DNA of 64,000 nucleotides from Sesamum alatum. Taxonomy: Eukaryota; Streptophyta; Magnoliopsida; Lamiales; Pedaliaceae. The translations under genes and the position numbers were made by a program. This document shows positions 52,901 to 62,942 of the stretch, piece after piece. Within the stretch, counting starts at the first letter, position 1. Each line of letters opens with the position of its first letter. The DNA lies in NCBI GenBank assembly GCA_034509735.1, contig JACGWO010000012.1, positions 26,069,188 to 26,133,187 on the forward strand, written 5' to 3'. The notes below the pieces were generated by a model. It was given only the letters and a program-made list of their open reading frames with translations, ran no database searches and was not told where the DNA came from.

Positions 52901-55339
52901 ACCACCAACTTGAATCTACAAACTATATGATAATTAAAATCAAATAGAACTCAAATATAAACTTGTCCTGAGAAGCAATTAAAAGAAATAGCAAGCAACT
53001 AAATTGTTATGCATATTACAAGGTTCTTTCTTTTTTTAATATTTACTTTAGAATACTTTTTTCTTGCTTTTACTTATTAATTTCTTTTAGCATTTAAATT
53101 TGAATTACTGATTTTATATTTGTTAGATATATGCATTATATTTTTGTGACTGCATAACAAATGAAGACAATTTGGTGTGTACTTTATTTGCATGCGTTTA
53201 AATTATCTAATATGCATTTAAGCATGTTATTAAATTTTTGTATTGAAGATAATACTTAGTTTTAAAACCATCTACCTAGGTTATATAGATGTTCATATTT
53301 GTAATTTTTTATGATTAACCTGAAATCCACGAGTTATTATATTTTATTTGTTCATAATATTAAGTGTTATTTGATTTTTATTTTTCACATTTAATCATCA
53401 AAATTGATTGTATCTACTATCTATTTTTCAACAAACTCACTATTTAGTAACTCAAAATATATAATCTAGATTTGAAATCTTGAATTTGAATTTGTTTTGT
53501 AAAGTTTTGATATCTCAATTAATACGTCCATTCATTAGTCTTATTTAGATCCTTAGAAGTAATTTTTATTTTAATGTTAAATTTTATAATCATAAATAAA
53601 TTTCGAATTCAGTTAAAAGAAAATTATTGGTTTCTAGGAAGTGTTTGGTGAGTTTTATGGGCATAAATGCACAAGACTCAAAATAGAGAAAGGTCGGTTT
53701 GGAGGAACCGAAGTGCTTCACAGGCGAAAGAGTTCCTCTGCTAGAGGAAAGAGTTGGCTGCTGAGACTTAGTATAACTAGAGAGAGTGTTAATATAATAA
53801 AATGAAACAGAGGAAGAACGTAATGATAATTGTGCGCTTTTTAGCCATTCTGTTATGTAGTTTTTGAGTCCTATGGACACTATCAGAGACAAACACATGC
53901 TTGATATGAAAATTTCTGTAACATTGTCAAACTTAGAAGTGAAATCCGTCAAAATGGGGAGTAAAGAACAACTCAAATTATTGTGTGCTTTGAGGTGTGC
54001 TAAGCACCTGAATTAATGTTATGAGGCGCCAATAAGCATCCTGTTACTTTCAAGTTTCAAAGTGCTGTTTTTGGCGAGAGAGAATTAGAGTACTTAATGA
54101 AACAGAGTATTTCAAGTTCATCAAATTACAAAAATATCTTGTCCTGAGTTCTGTTAAACTTTCACACATGAAGGAGTTTGCAGTAAGATAAGTAAATTTC
54201 CACACATGAAGGAGTTTGTAGTAAGATAAGATACTAGGGGACATTTCGTTCCCATTCATGTTGGATGTTTGAAGCCTTATATTCCTAAATTGTTTAAACG
54301 ATGGTAGATTAGTCGTTTCACTGCGGTAGCTTTTGGGCGTGTTAAGAGCCAAAAACTTGAGGAGCGGTTTCAGTAATTTTTGACAAAATCAGGTGTATTT
54401 GTTAGTTATTTTGGGCAAATCTCATGGAAGGTCCTATAATTGTCCCTATTTTTACTAAAAAGATAAATGATTCTTTTGGGTCCAACTTAAATTTGTCATT
54501 GGATAGTCTGTAGATATGTTCGTCTATATTTGACTGAGTTCCCACTCTTTCTAATTTTCACTATTACACTTGTTGATTTTCTGTCATACTAATGTCACTT
54601 TAGGTTAAAGTGAAATTACTGCAGTTCTCTCCAACCACAACCTATCCTTTATATAAGTACTTATTCAAGGCCGAGAATATATTTTGGTTGAAGCTGCTAT
54701 TAAGTCATTTTGCCGAAAAAGAAATGCTATTTTTTCCTTGTACACTAACCATGCTGCACTTTGCAGGTTGTTTCATTTGGTAGGAGGCGATTCAGTGCTG
54801 ATTTTCAGCTCGTGTTCCGATTGATCAAGGGACTCATTTTTCTCTCATTTGTTTCTATCCTGATTACCTTGATCGCTCTTCCTCACATGACATTCAGGGA
54901 TGTCATAGTTTGCCTTCTGGCCTTCATGCCAACCGGATGGGGATTACTGTTGGTAAAGCTAATTCTGCCGCTTGTTCTTCTATCATTTGATCTTTATTCC
55001 CTTTCTTGAATGTCAAATTATGAGCATTGTTTGGTTTTTATTTATTCATTGTTATTATTGTTTGTCTTTTTTTTTTTTAAAAAAAAAAATCAGATTGCAC
55101 AAGCTTTGAAACCTCTAGTTGTTCGGGCTGGATTCTGGGGATCAGTACGAACACTTGCACGAGGTTATGAGATTATAATCGGATTGCTATTATTCACTCC
55201 AGTGGCGTTCTTGGCATGGTTCCCGTTTGTTTCTGAATTCCAAACCCGAATGTTGTTTAACCAAGCTTTTAGCAGAGGTCTCCAAATATCCCGTATTCTT
55301 GGTGGACCAAAGAAGGATCGCTCATCCGGCAACAAATAG
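30562..55339 (+). CDS. Callose synthase (1,3-beta-glucan synthase, CALS1/2/3 class), with a one-base frameshift in exon 5
   Basis: Makes callose from UDP-glucose at the plasma membrane or cell plate. 42 exons: 30562-30748, 31810-31910, 34525-34646, 34728-34821, 34995-35104, 35189-35305, 35915-36004, 36095-36186, 36418-36544, 38409-38546, 38644-38720, 38793-38886, 40760-40882, 40983-41100, 41557-41891, 42023-42075, 42165-42225, 42486-42567, 42671-42720, 42811-42897, 44233-44364, 44469-44563, 44703-44787, 44859-45019, 45114-45237, 45334-45431, 45513-45642, 45978-46129, 46785-46894, 46992-47117, 47203-47271, 47367-47556, 47640-47790, 48033-48152, 48232-48347, 48436-48519, 50915-51027, 51117-51346, 51427-52221, 52331-52381, 54767-54952, 55094-55339. 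About 1,940 codons against 1,950 in Arabidopsis CALS1. Order: Vta1-like N-terminal region ([26 protein letters not shown]), FKS1-type domain, first membrane group, large cytosolic glucan synthase domain with RGTG near residue 1624, second membrane group. Several segments favour CALS1/2 over CALS3. Exon 5 lacks one base, so the literal reading stops at 35091 after 200 codons; all else is intact, so error or a recent mutation is likely. Confidence 0.93.
32802..33257. mobile_element. Fold-back element in callose synthase intron 2, with 7-bp target-site duplication
   Basis: The termini are inverted: CGGGTATATTAC on the left and AGGGCAAATTAC (opposite strand) on the right. Similarity continues for about 80 bp and includes the CCTCGTTGTTTG word on the left and its inverse on the right. 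TATTCCA flanks both sides at 32795-32801 and 33258-33264. About 456 bp, no coding capacity. A MITE-type insertion is likely; the superfamily is not determined. Confidence 0.7.
43915..43974 (+). repeat. Compound (CA)n(TA)n microsatellite in callose synthase intron 20
   Basis: About 42 bases of CA repeats with one GA interruption run directly into about 18 bases of TA repeats. It is well away from both splice sites and likely to be length-variable between individuals. Confidence 0.95.
45813..46040 (+). repeat. Tandem duplication covering the start of callose synthase exon 28
   Basis: Copy 1 (45813-45929) and copy 2 (45930-46040) both contain GATGATTTCCATT, the TTTTATGTATCAG acceptor and the coding start for HLLLT(V/L)KESA. 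Copy 2 contains the working exon 28 start at 45978. Copy 1 contains an equivalent acceptor ending at 45860, but its coding part decays after about 14 codons and reaches TGA at 45942. Differences between copies are scattered substitutions. Confidence 0.85.
48520..50914 (+). other. Large AT-rich intron 36 of callose synthase
   Basis: This intron is about 2.4 kb, much longer than most in the gene, and extremely AT-rich between about 48550 and 50500. It shows no coding sequence and no clear terminal repeats that would define an inserted element. Confidence 0.5.
52627..52822. repeat. Fold-back repeat, family A copy 1 (callose synthase intron 40)
   Basis: The left arm has GAATTACATTGAC, CTTGAGGTTAGG and ACACAAACACCCCC. 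The right arm has the inverse, GGGGGTGTTTGTGTATTTTG, then GACCTGACCT. The middle (TTTGCCTTTGAATAGGGGAT, then TAGTTGTAAT) is shared with the copy at 59529-59783. The right end lacks the final AATTTATCC word, so this copy is truncated. Confidence 0.7.
54160..54230 (+). repeat. Short tandem repeat of about 34 bp in callose synthase intron 40
   Basis: CACACATGAAGGAGTTTG followed by (C/T)AGTAAGATAAG occurs at 54160-54192 and again at 54197-54230 with two differences. Confidence 0.85.
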
Positions 55340-56022
55340 TAACCAGGTTGTTGCAGAAGGAATGCATCCTTGTATGCATCGGTTGCACTTGGCTTGTCAA
55401 ATTGAGAGGCCTGACCTATATACCACATACTCTGTGTATAGAACTGGCTTATACTGATTTTATCGGAGTCGGTGGTGTGGGAAATATTAGACTGTTGCAG
55501 TCTGTATATATATAGTGTGGATTTTGCAGTTATATGTGTAATTATTAGTCATTTTTATTCAGGTGTTTTATGCATAGTTGAGTGGAATGAATAGTTACAG
55601 GAAGTTTGGGTGGTTGTGTTTCTTTCATGCTTAGAGCATAATTCTTCGCATTAGTTTCTTTCTGTAGATTTCGTGTTGTCTAACATTTGTCCGGATTTCT
55701 TGAGTTTTATGAAATCTGTGGTGTGGGGAAAATCATGATTGTATGCAGAAATTGGAATAATGGTGGGAAGAAATGATGGTGATAGTAATATCTTGCGTAA
55801 ATCAGCCGAAACACTACGCCTCTTTTTGGGGTTTCCGGGAACATTGATGTGTTAAACGCACATTTGGAGTTGAACGAGCAGACGACATGATGTGGCGGAT
55901 GGCTAAGAAGACATGCCTTGGCGTTGTTGGCGATCAGCGTTCTTCACCAGATGTGGCGGATGAGTCAGGGACCTGACCGACGTGGTTGATGGTTAAGAAC
56001 CCAGACCTGCTCAGTGGAAACA
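55340..56022. other. Callose synthase 3' untranslated region and spacer
   Basis: Begins directly after the callose synthase stop. The first 250-400 bases are likely 3' untranslated sequence. Beyond about 55800 the DNA is GC-richer, with a repeated ATGTGGCGGATG word (about 55890 and 55951), and has no recognised gene. Confidence 0.5.
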
Positions 56023-56250
56023 TAAGCTTTAAGCAAACAATTCATCGACCATTTTCTTCAGTATAGATTCCTCTAGCTCTTGACATGCCGAAACGGCAGC
56101 ACTGGGCCATTCATGAGTACTATGCTGCTTGTAAATAGATTATCAACTTTCTGGTTCTGGGAGAAGGTGAGAAGCTGTAAGTTTACCTCCCCCAAAAAGA
56201 TCAAGACTCTCGTATGTAGTTATCACGTTATTAAATCACCTGATCGTTTT
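56023..56250 (+). pseudogene. Decayed copy of callose synthase exon 24 with flanking intron sequence
   Basis: Matches 44816-45095, the end of intron 23, exon 24 and the start of intron 24. Shared landmarks in order are CTTTAAGCAAACAA, an acceptor-like TATAG/TGTAG, TAGCTCTTGA(T/C)ATG, CCAT(C/T)C(G/A)TGAGT, CTTGTAAA, TTATCAACTTT, GGTTCTGGGAGAA, GAGAAGCTGTAAGTTTACCT and TTAAATCACC. It lacks about 57 bases from the middle of the exon and has an in-frame stop (TGTAAATAG) where the gene reads through. It keeps intron sequence, so it arose from DNA and not from a processed transcript. Confidence 0.85.
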
Positions 56251-56515
56251 TGAATATTATTTGAAAAATATGTTTTATGGAACTAAAATAATCACCTAGT
56301 TAAGTCGTGGTACCAAAACAAATAATATCTTAATCTTACAGGAAGAAAAGTCATTTTGCCCGGTATTAATATATCTCCACCAGTCTGACTTATTCCAAAC
56401 ACTACACACCATAACTTACAATACAACAAAAAAAACACCAATTATTAAAAACTGCAGTGAAAAACACATAATCACACCCTTCATACTTGTGAAATTTGCT
56501 CATGATAACCAGCCC

Positions 56516-57250
56516 TTAGTAGTAATAGTACTTTCTAGTATAGGATGGACCAACGTAGTCAGCAGCATTATCCAGTGCTTCAAGCATCAGCTTATGAGCA
56601 ATCCTTTGCTCTCTCAGTTTCCTCTCAGCCTCAAAGATCCTCCCTTCCCATTCTAGCCGTGGATCCTCTGCTTCTTCATCTTCTTCGTCTTCTTCGCCTT
56701 CTCTTGAATCTTTCCCGGGACGGCCCTTGGGATCTTCCGCGCAGCCTAAGTGCGCCCCAAAATCGCACGCTTCACAATAGAACAACCACTGATCATTATT
56801 CACAATTTCCTTACACACATCGCACTCGAATTTCGTGCTTTCGTCCTGGCAGGGGGAATCAAAGATCAGCTGGAGTTCATGAGGGTGGTTCTCAACAAGT
56901 GTGGTGCTAGGCATGAGTGCGCACTGCACGTGAAGATCAAACTCACAGCGCGCGCAACTAAAGCTGTAGGCTTTGCCATGAAGTGTGCATGCACTGCACG
57001 TAAATGATCCGGTGGGATACGTTGGGGCGGGGAGGAGGGTGAGGGGATGGGCGGGATGAGAGGGGTGGTCGAGCGAGCGGGGGGCGTCGATACAGCGGTC
57101 GTGGAGGTAGAAGTTGCACGACAGGCAGCCGTGGAAAGGCTCGGAGATCTGGTCCTCGCAGGCTTGGCATGAGATTTGCTCATCTTGGTCGGGTTGGAGG
57201 GGGATGAGGATGTGGTGGTGGCTGAAATGTTGTCTGTTTTGATGCTTCAT
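56516..57250 (-). CDS. DC1 (Cys/His-rich C1) domain protein with acidic coiled-coil tail (244 aa)
   Basis: Intronless, as is common for DC1 genes. Three DC1 modules with their zinc-binding His/Cys patterns: about residues 10-54 (CQAC, CLSCNFYLHDRC), 65-110 (CSAC, CARCEFDLHVQC) and 122-170 (CDVC, CEACDFGAHLGC). An acidic run (residues 184-196) and a charged helix (about 197-230) follow, and the protein ends in four tyrosines. DC1 domains are plant relatives of C1 zinc fingers; members have been tied to stress and hormone responses, but molecular roles are mostly unknown. The second DC1 gene about 5 kb away shares the overall plan and the tyrosine-rich end, so the two are probably old tandem duplicates. 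The start at 57250 has a TATA-like run 71-82 bases upstream. Confidence 0.92.
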   Translation of the reverse strand: MKHQNRQHFSHHHILIPLQPDQDEQISCQACEDQISEPFHGCLSCNFYLHDRCIDAPRSLDHPSHPAHPLTLLPAPTYPTGSFTCSACTLHGKAYSFSCARCEFDLHVQCALMPSTTLVENHPHELQLIFDSPCQDESTKFECDVCKEIVNNDQWLFYCEACDFGAHLGCAEDPKGRPGKDSREGEEDEEDEEAEDPRLEWEGRIFEAERKLREQRIAHKLMLEALDNAADYVGPSYTRKYYYY

Positions 57251-57320
57251 TGTCTGAATTCTGTAATCTGTTTCTTCAACTGTGTTTTTATGTATGGTTA
57301 CTCGCTGTGGATGATGGGGT

Positions 57321-57332
57321 TATATATATATA
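57321..57332 (-). promoter_or_regulatory. TATA-like element of the first DC1 gene
   Basis: A 12-base TATATA run lies 71-82 bases upstream of the ATG at 57250. It could be a TATA box or part of a simple repeat. Confidence 0.4.
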
Positions 57333-57603
57333 CATAGATAGATATAAAATTCTTGTCCGGATTAGGTTTAGCCGAACTAAACCAGTCATAGAACAAGTGT
57401 AGTACAGTTTTTATGTGATTGATTACTTTCCGTGAACTGTATACCAATCACACGGCAAGTATATTGCACTTGCCATATAATTGGTTCAGGTTTGAATGAA
57501 CCAGGTCCGGGCTAAAATTTTCTATATATATATATATATACACATACACACAAACGACACATTTGAAGTTAAATCCAAATACATAAATATTATCTTGCGA
57601 AAT

Positions 57604-57795
57604 TATAGGTGTGCTATCTTAGGGGTGTTAGTCTAATGTACCTCAGGAGGTATTTGTGTAAATATTTGTTGCTGAATAGTAGGTGCACTCATAATTAGAA
57701 CTATAACTTCAAGAGTATATTTGTAATTCTGCATAGGACAGAAGTGTTTTGTGTATTTAAATATAACTTTAGGGGTCTCAATGTAATTTATTCTA
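57604..57795. repeat. Fold-back repeat, family A copy 2 (diverged)
   Basis: Shares GGGGTGTTAGT(C/G)TAATGT, the TAATTAGAACTATAAC(T/C)T area, GTGTTTTGTGTATTT and CAATGTAATTTATTC with the copy at 59529-59783. Many substitutions are present and the arms are no longer well paired, so this is an older copy. Confidence 0.55.
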
Positions 57796-59528
57796 AATTT
57801 TATGAATTAATAATCTGGACACGGTTTGAGTTTTAATGTATTATTGATAAGCTAGGTTCATATATTAGTTTCTTTAATTTGTCGACTTGGCTGTTTATAT
57901 AAAAAATAAAGTCAAGTTTTGTAAAATTCGAACTTATCAACAAAGTCAACTTCCCACAATTTTCAAAAGCCCAGGAAATTGGTGAAAACATGTGCCTGTA
58001 TATTAAATTTACCCAAATTGCAGACAGATTGACTATACCAGCAAATGTTATCCTTAATGTGGTATTAATTTCGTCAAGTTGCAGGGTTTAATGATTAAAT
58101 TGAATTTCAATAGCACTGAAATTATCACTCCTTATAGTACAGGGTGAAAATTGTAATTTTCCTGTGAATGGTACCAAAATATTTATACGTATAAAACTTT
58201 TCTCAAAAAAGAAAAAGACAACAAATTTTGACCGAGTCATTAAGAAAATTTTGATGGCAAGTAAAGGTGGTGACAATTTTAGTCGCTTTGGAATTTCATT
58301 TGGTAAGTAAGTCCTATAATTTAAAGAATTAGAACATTTAGAACAAATTCTAGGAAAAATTACAAATTCCCCCTTGAGTTTGGCATGTGCCCCTCTCACA
58401 TAAGCCCCAAGTTGCAGCCAAATTGCAATTTTCAATAGATTTTGTTATTGCAATTGAAAGAATTATGACAATATAGGTATGACATTCTCCGAGAAATATT
58501 CTAATAATAGAAAAATGATTGAGTTATTGGACCAAGAAAAGGCTTGGATCGAAATGTAGACAAGTAAACTTTTATGTTCAATTGAATAGTGATAAACTAT
58601 TGGGAAAATGTAAGTAACTCATTTGATATTGCAAATCAACAAATTATCTTTTTATAAAAATTAGGATAAATTATATGTATTTCCCTTGAAGTTTGATATA
58701 ATTATAAATATTTTCTCATTATTTAAGAAATTACAAATTACCTCTCTGAATTTTATAATTTTTAACCAAATTACAAATACTAAAAGTGTTCAAGTAGGTT
58801 ATGACTCATTTTCTTCAAACACCTTCACAAAGGTTCCATGGAGCACGTTTTGACACACAACAAGATTGAAGAATAAAACTTGAGAAGTAGATCTCAATGA
58901 TTTTGCTCTACAAAATTCGTCACACATCACTAGAAGAAAATTTATTATTAGTTACAATTTTATTGGTTATGAACTAAAATTATGGTAATAATTATTATGA
59001 ACTATGATTAAACAAAAATTGTTGTAAAAATCTAAATTATCTATCATAGAAGCTATTTTTTCTATGGCTCATGGCTCATAGCCATTACTAATATCTTAGG
59101 CACACCCACAAAACCAACAGCCAACAATCATTACGTGGGCGTAGTGAATGATTATTTGCTACAGCTATTTATTTTTAATCATAACAATTAACCATGGTTA
59201 GATATTAAATTTTTTTTAATGTACCAAGTTATAGCATTTAATTTGAAATTACAGATACTAACCCTCAAGTTAACGTTATTAATATTTGAATTCAACCTTG
59301 AAGGAAATTCATGTGGCAATTTCACCTTCAAGTCACCGAATTCAAAATCAAAATTATAACATTTAATTTGAGATTACAGACACGAGACATCGAATTAACA
59401 TTATAAAAAATCAAATTCAAGTTTGACTAAGCTTATAAATAGAGATTTCCAGAGAAGGCTTAATTGTCAATAATTTCCATAAAAAAATCACTTATATATA
59501 TAATATTATTGACCATATATATATATAT

Positions 59529-59783
59529 GGATAAATTACATTGACATCCCTTGAGGTTGGGTCCAATTACACAAATACCCCATGTTGCAATATTACAGCT
59601 ACACCCCTTGAGGGGTGTTAGTGTAATGTTTTTCAGGGGGTAATAGTGTAAGTTTTGCCTTTGAATAAGGGACGTAGTTGTAATACAACTATAACCTTAG
59701 GGGGTGTAGCTGTAATTTTAACAAAAATAGGGGGTGTTTGTGTATTTTGGTCTAACCTTAAGGGGTGTTACTGTAATTTATCC
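59529..59783. repeat. Fold-back repeat, family A copy 3 (best preserved)
   Basis: The element begins GGATAAATTACATTGACATC and ends with the inverse, TACTGTAATTTATCC. The arms of about 53 bp pair with few mismatches, including ACACAAATACCCC against GGGGTGTTTGTGTATTTT. About 255 bp, non-coding, flanked by TA-rich DNA that hides any target-site duplication. Confidence 0.75.
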
Positions 59784-60194
59784 ATATATGGGTAAATATA
59801 TATATATATATATATATTTATATAAAAATAATAAAATTAGCATTATTAACATTTCTAGACGTGATTATCCAATTTTATTCAAGTACTTCATAAAACTTAA
59901 TTTTACAATTTGTCATTACCTCCAAAAACACATATATGCAGAATACATATTTTTTAAAAATATTTTAAATAAATTTTCTCACAATATTGTAAGGCCATAT
60001 CTACCGGACTGTATTGTATTAGACAATATTATAGTAGGTCCATACTATCTGTTATATTAGCATGTACAATATTATCTCATAGTGTGTTTACTTTGCATTG
60101 ATTATATGAGTAATAGTCGGGACAAAAATAGCAGGACGTTTAGTAGGAACTATTTAAATCCGGATTGAGCGTGCAATTACCTTTTTGCCCCTTG

Positions 60195-60840
60195 CTCCTT
60201 CCTTGTCTAATGAACCCAATTACCTTTCTCCTTCCTTGCATTCCTCTTGTCTAAGGTACAAATCAGATACGCAAAATTAGCCATCAAACTGCTCTAACAT
60301 AACAACCTTCTTCAATTAAGTCCTCTGCTTAAGTGAAAGCAGTAAGCATATATATATGAATGGTGATGAAATCAACACTTGATTTGACGAATCTTGTACT
60401 GTTTGATATATTGCGAAAATTCTTATCCAACTGCTTACAAGGGATCACCATTCGACGCAGTCATTGTAATTTTTCGTTGTGGGTGATGAGAGGTTGAATC
60501 TCTCCATCTTCACACTAAAGAACCACTATGACTGGTGCTTAGGCACCTCAAATTACATAATATTATCAAATGTACAACAATAAATAACAACGAGAGAAGA
60601 ATCTGATACTACTACAGGATTCTTATAAGTTGTACATCATTGCAGCCGACCCTCGTTTTGTGCTTTTCAAACAGACTTTTAAGTCCTTCGACAAAGTGGG
60701 CATGGACCTTGGCAACCTAGCGAGAATCCCAGTATAGGAGAAGGAGGAAAGAGTGAGGCTCGATGTTTGACATCAGAATTTTAACAATGCAGGCAAACAA
60801 CTATAAGAAACGTAAATGGGTTCATTAGACAAGGAAGGAG
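60195..60840. repeat. Inverted repeat with perfect 24-bp arms
   Basis: The arm at 60195-60218 (starts CTCCTTCCTTGTCTAATG) is the exact reverse complement of 60817-60840, and imperfect pairing continues outward over another 8 bases. About 600 bp lies between. A partial direct copy of the same word (CTCCTTCCTTGCATTCCTCT) follows at about 60228. Confidence 0.7.
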
Positions 60841-61431
60841 AAAGGGGAACGCAATGGAAAAACCTACCTCCTCTCGGCGAGAATGGAATTGGGAAAGGAT
60901 GGTAAGGCTTGTGTGTTTTAAGTTTGGAGTAAAACTAGAATGTTATTGCAAAGAAATAAATGTCAAACCTACATACAATAAATGCCACCTCCCACTTTCA
61001 GAAAATTAATGAAGTTTGTCAGTGTAATTTGGTACAAATTGAGGGCCAAATTAGACTTCAAACACACACTTTACGAGGACAATAAAAGAATGAAAGTTAG
61101 TAAAAATTGGTGTGAATTCCACATATTAACAATATGGGACTTGAATATTGTATTAATATTGTGCAAAGAGTAAGGCCTAGTGGCGGGCTTTGACAATTAG
61201 TAACGAGCTTCGACTTTTGCAAATAGATAAGTGACATGCCATTATTAACCCGGATATATGGGTTAATACGGTTCGATAAACACAACCTAAATGTGATATT
61301 GTGATACAAAATAGGGTAAGGTGATCATACCTAAATGGAAAGTAGTATTTGGATCAAATAGGGAGATGCAAGAAAAATTAATGCTCCCCCCCAACTATTC
61401 TTCCAAAATTGCAAAATCATATGTTTGTTTT

Positions 61432-61757
61432 TATAATCAGACGTATTTAGTATTATGATCTTGTAACTTACTCTATTTATCTATTTAGTTTGTTTTTTAT
61501 TTTTTTGAGAAATTTAATCTTGAAATCTCAAATTTGGTCATTTTTTTTGGTAAATTTAGTCACGTGTTAATAATTTTTGTCTTAACAACCTATAGTTAAA
61601 GGACAAAAAATAAGGTATACCCCAATGTGATGGGGACCTGACTAAATTTGTCAAAAAGAGACAAAATGTGAGATGTTCAGAAATAAATTCGTCGAAAAAA
61701 GACCAATGTTAAAACAGTAAGTTACAAAATCAAAAACACTAAGGATTTATAATTATA
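61432..61757. repeat. Fold-back element of about 326 bp
   Basis: The left arm begins ATAATCAGACGTATTTAGTA and carries GATCTTGTAACTTAC; the right arm carries GTAAGTTACAAAATC and ends ATTTATAATTAT. Further inside, CAAATTTGGTC...AAATTTAGTCACG pairs with inverse sequence around 61640-61690. No coding capacity. Confidence 0.65.
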
Positions 61758-62259
61758 AGACCAAAAATTTAATTTTACCTCCAAAATTTCCTTGCTAATA
61801 TCAGAAGGAAAAGAGAATATATTAAAAATGTAAAATATTCATATTTTAATGTTGCCATGTATGTGAAGAGTTATAATATGTCTTCTCTATACTTTATTAT
61901 CAAGAGAGAACACCCTTTGGTGTTTCTTCTTTTTGTGGCCTGTCAATAATTTTTTAAATTTAAAATAAATTATGCACATATATTGAAGTGTGTTATATAT
62001 ACTAGTATATATAAGACATATATACATATATATATATATATAGCAAAATATGCCATAATTTAAATTTCTCAATCAACCAATACAATAGAACATACAAGAT
62101 CACTGACCAATGCACACACAGAGTTATAAAGAACGAGAAATACAAGAGATCCCGGCCAGACATATACATGCACGCACAAATCAAACCAACAACAACATTC
62201 GAAAATCAACATATATAGGCCGGAATCGAACACCAAGAACCAATCATCAATCATCATCT

Positions 62260-62853
62260 TCAGTAGTATCTGTAAGTATAATTCGTCGACGACCCAATCT
62301 GTCCCATAAAATCGATAGAATCGGACATTCTCTGTATCTGCTGCATGTGCATGTCCATCCTCATCCGCCGCAACTCCTCCTCCCTCTCCTTCTGTTTCTG
62401 ACGCGCTTCTTCCTCCTCATCCTGCTGTTTCTTGGCACTCACAGACCCCAACTGGCTCCTCAAAGACTTCATCTCCGCCACCTTGTGCCTAAAGAACGTC
62501 GACGCATACTGATCGCGCTCGTTCTGCGGCTCAGAGTGGAGCAGAACAGCGCAATTTGCATGGATATTGTAGTTGCAAAAGGTGCAATTGTACGTGAGCC
62601 CGTTGCAGGATTCACCGCAAGAATCGCACGGGCCGCGGCAGTAGGGCGGGTAGAGGAGGCCGAGGGTGTGGTTGGGGTGGGCAGCGACGTAGGAAGATTG
62701 CGGCAGATCGAAGCAGAACTTGTGCAGGTAGAAGTTGCAGGGCGAGCAAGTGTAGCAAGTGCCGAATAAGGGCAAGTTGCAGCAAACATGCGAGGTTTTT
62801 GTGTTCGTGGGGCGTGTTTGGTGCGAGGGACAGGTCGTGAGGGTGGCTGACAT
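62260..62853 (-). CDS. DC1 (Cys/His-rich C1) domain protein with coiled-coil tail (197 aa)
   Basis: Intronless. Two DC1 modules: about residues 11-48 (CC, CYTCSPCNFYLHKFC) and 59-101 (HPNHTLGLLYPPYC, CDSC, CTFCNYNIHANC), each with the expected His/Cys spacing. Residues 138-178 form a highly charged Glu/Lys/Arg/Met helix, probably a coiled coil, and the protein ends TYRYY. Compared with the DC1 protein at 57250-56516 it has one module fewer and a longer basic-acidic helix. Zinc binding is expected from the family; a function is not assigned. The ATG at 62853 precedes the first module directly. Two bases of the TATA-like element on this strand sit in an AT-poor promoter about 80-90 bases upstream. 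Confidence 0.9.
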   Translation of the reverse strand: MSATLTTCPSHQTRPTNTKTSHVCCNLPLFGTCYTCSPCNFYLHKFCFDLPQSSYVAAHPNHTLGLLYPPYCRGPCDSCGESCNGLTYNCTFCNYNIHANCAVLLHSEPQNERDQYASTFFRHKVAEMKSLRSQLGSVSAKKQQDEEEEARQKQKEREEELRRMRMDMHMQQIQRMSDSIDFMGQIGSSTNYTYRYY

Positions 62854-62932
62854 GCTTCATTTTTCTCTTAGTATATGTTCTTGATTAATGTTTGATTTGT
62901 GTGTGTGTGTCTTGTGTCTGTGTTGAGGGTTT

Positions 62933-62942
62933 CTATAAATAG
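62933..62942 (-). promoter_or_regulatory. TATA-like element of the second DC1 gene
   Basis: Read on the minus strand the sequence is CTATTTATAGA, 80-89 bases upstream of the ATG at 62853. Confidence 0.4.

Larger units (their letters stand above)
57251..62259. other. Repeat-rich spacer between the two DC1 genes
   Basis: AT-rich, with no recognised gene. It contains two family A fold-back copies (57604-57795 and 59529-59783), a possible lone arm of another fold-back family near 58670-58790, an inverted repeat with 24-bp arms (60195-60840), another fold-back element (61432-61757) and AT microsatellites near 57520 and 59800. Reading frames such as 59734-60060 run through these repeats. Confidence 0.55.

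Noticed and set aside
56545..57183. Several frames overlapping the first DC1 gene on both strands
   Set aside because: Shadows of a GC-rich exon; only the minus-strand 244-codon frame has DC1 modules.
62110..62769. 219-codon plus-strand frame
   Set aside because: It is the antisense of the DC1 gene at 62853-62260; the His/Cys pattern exists only on the minus strand.
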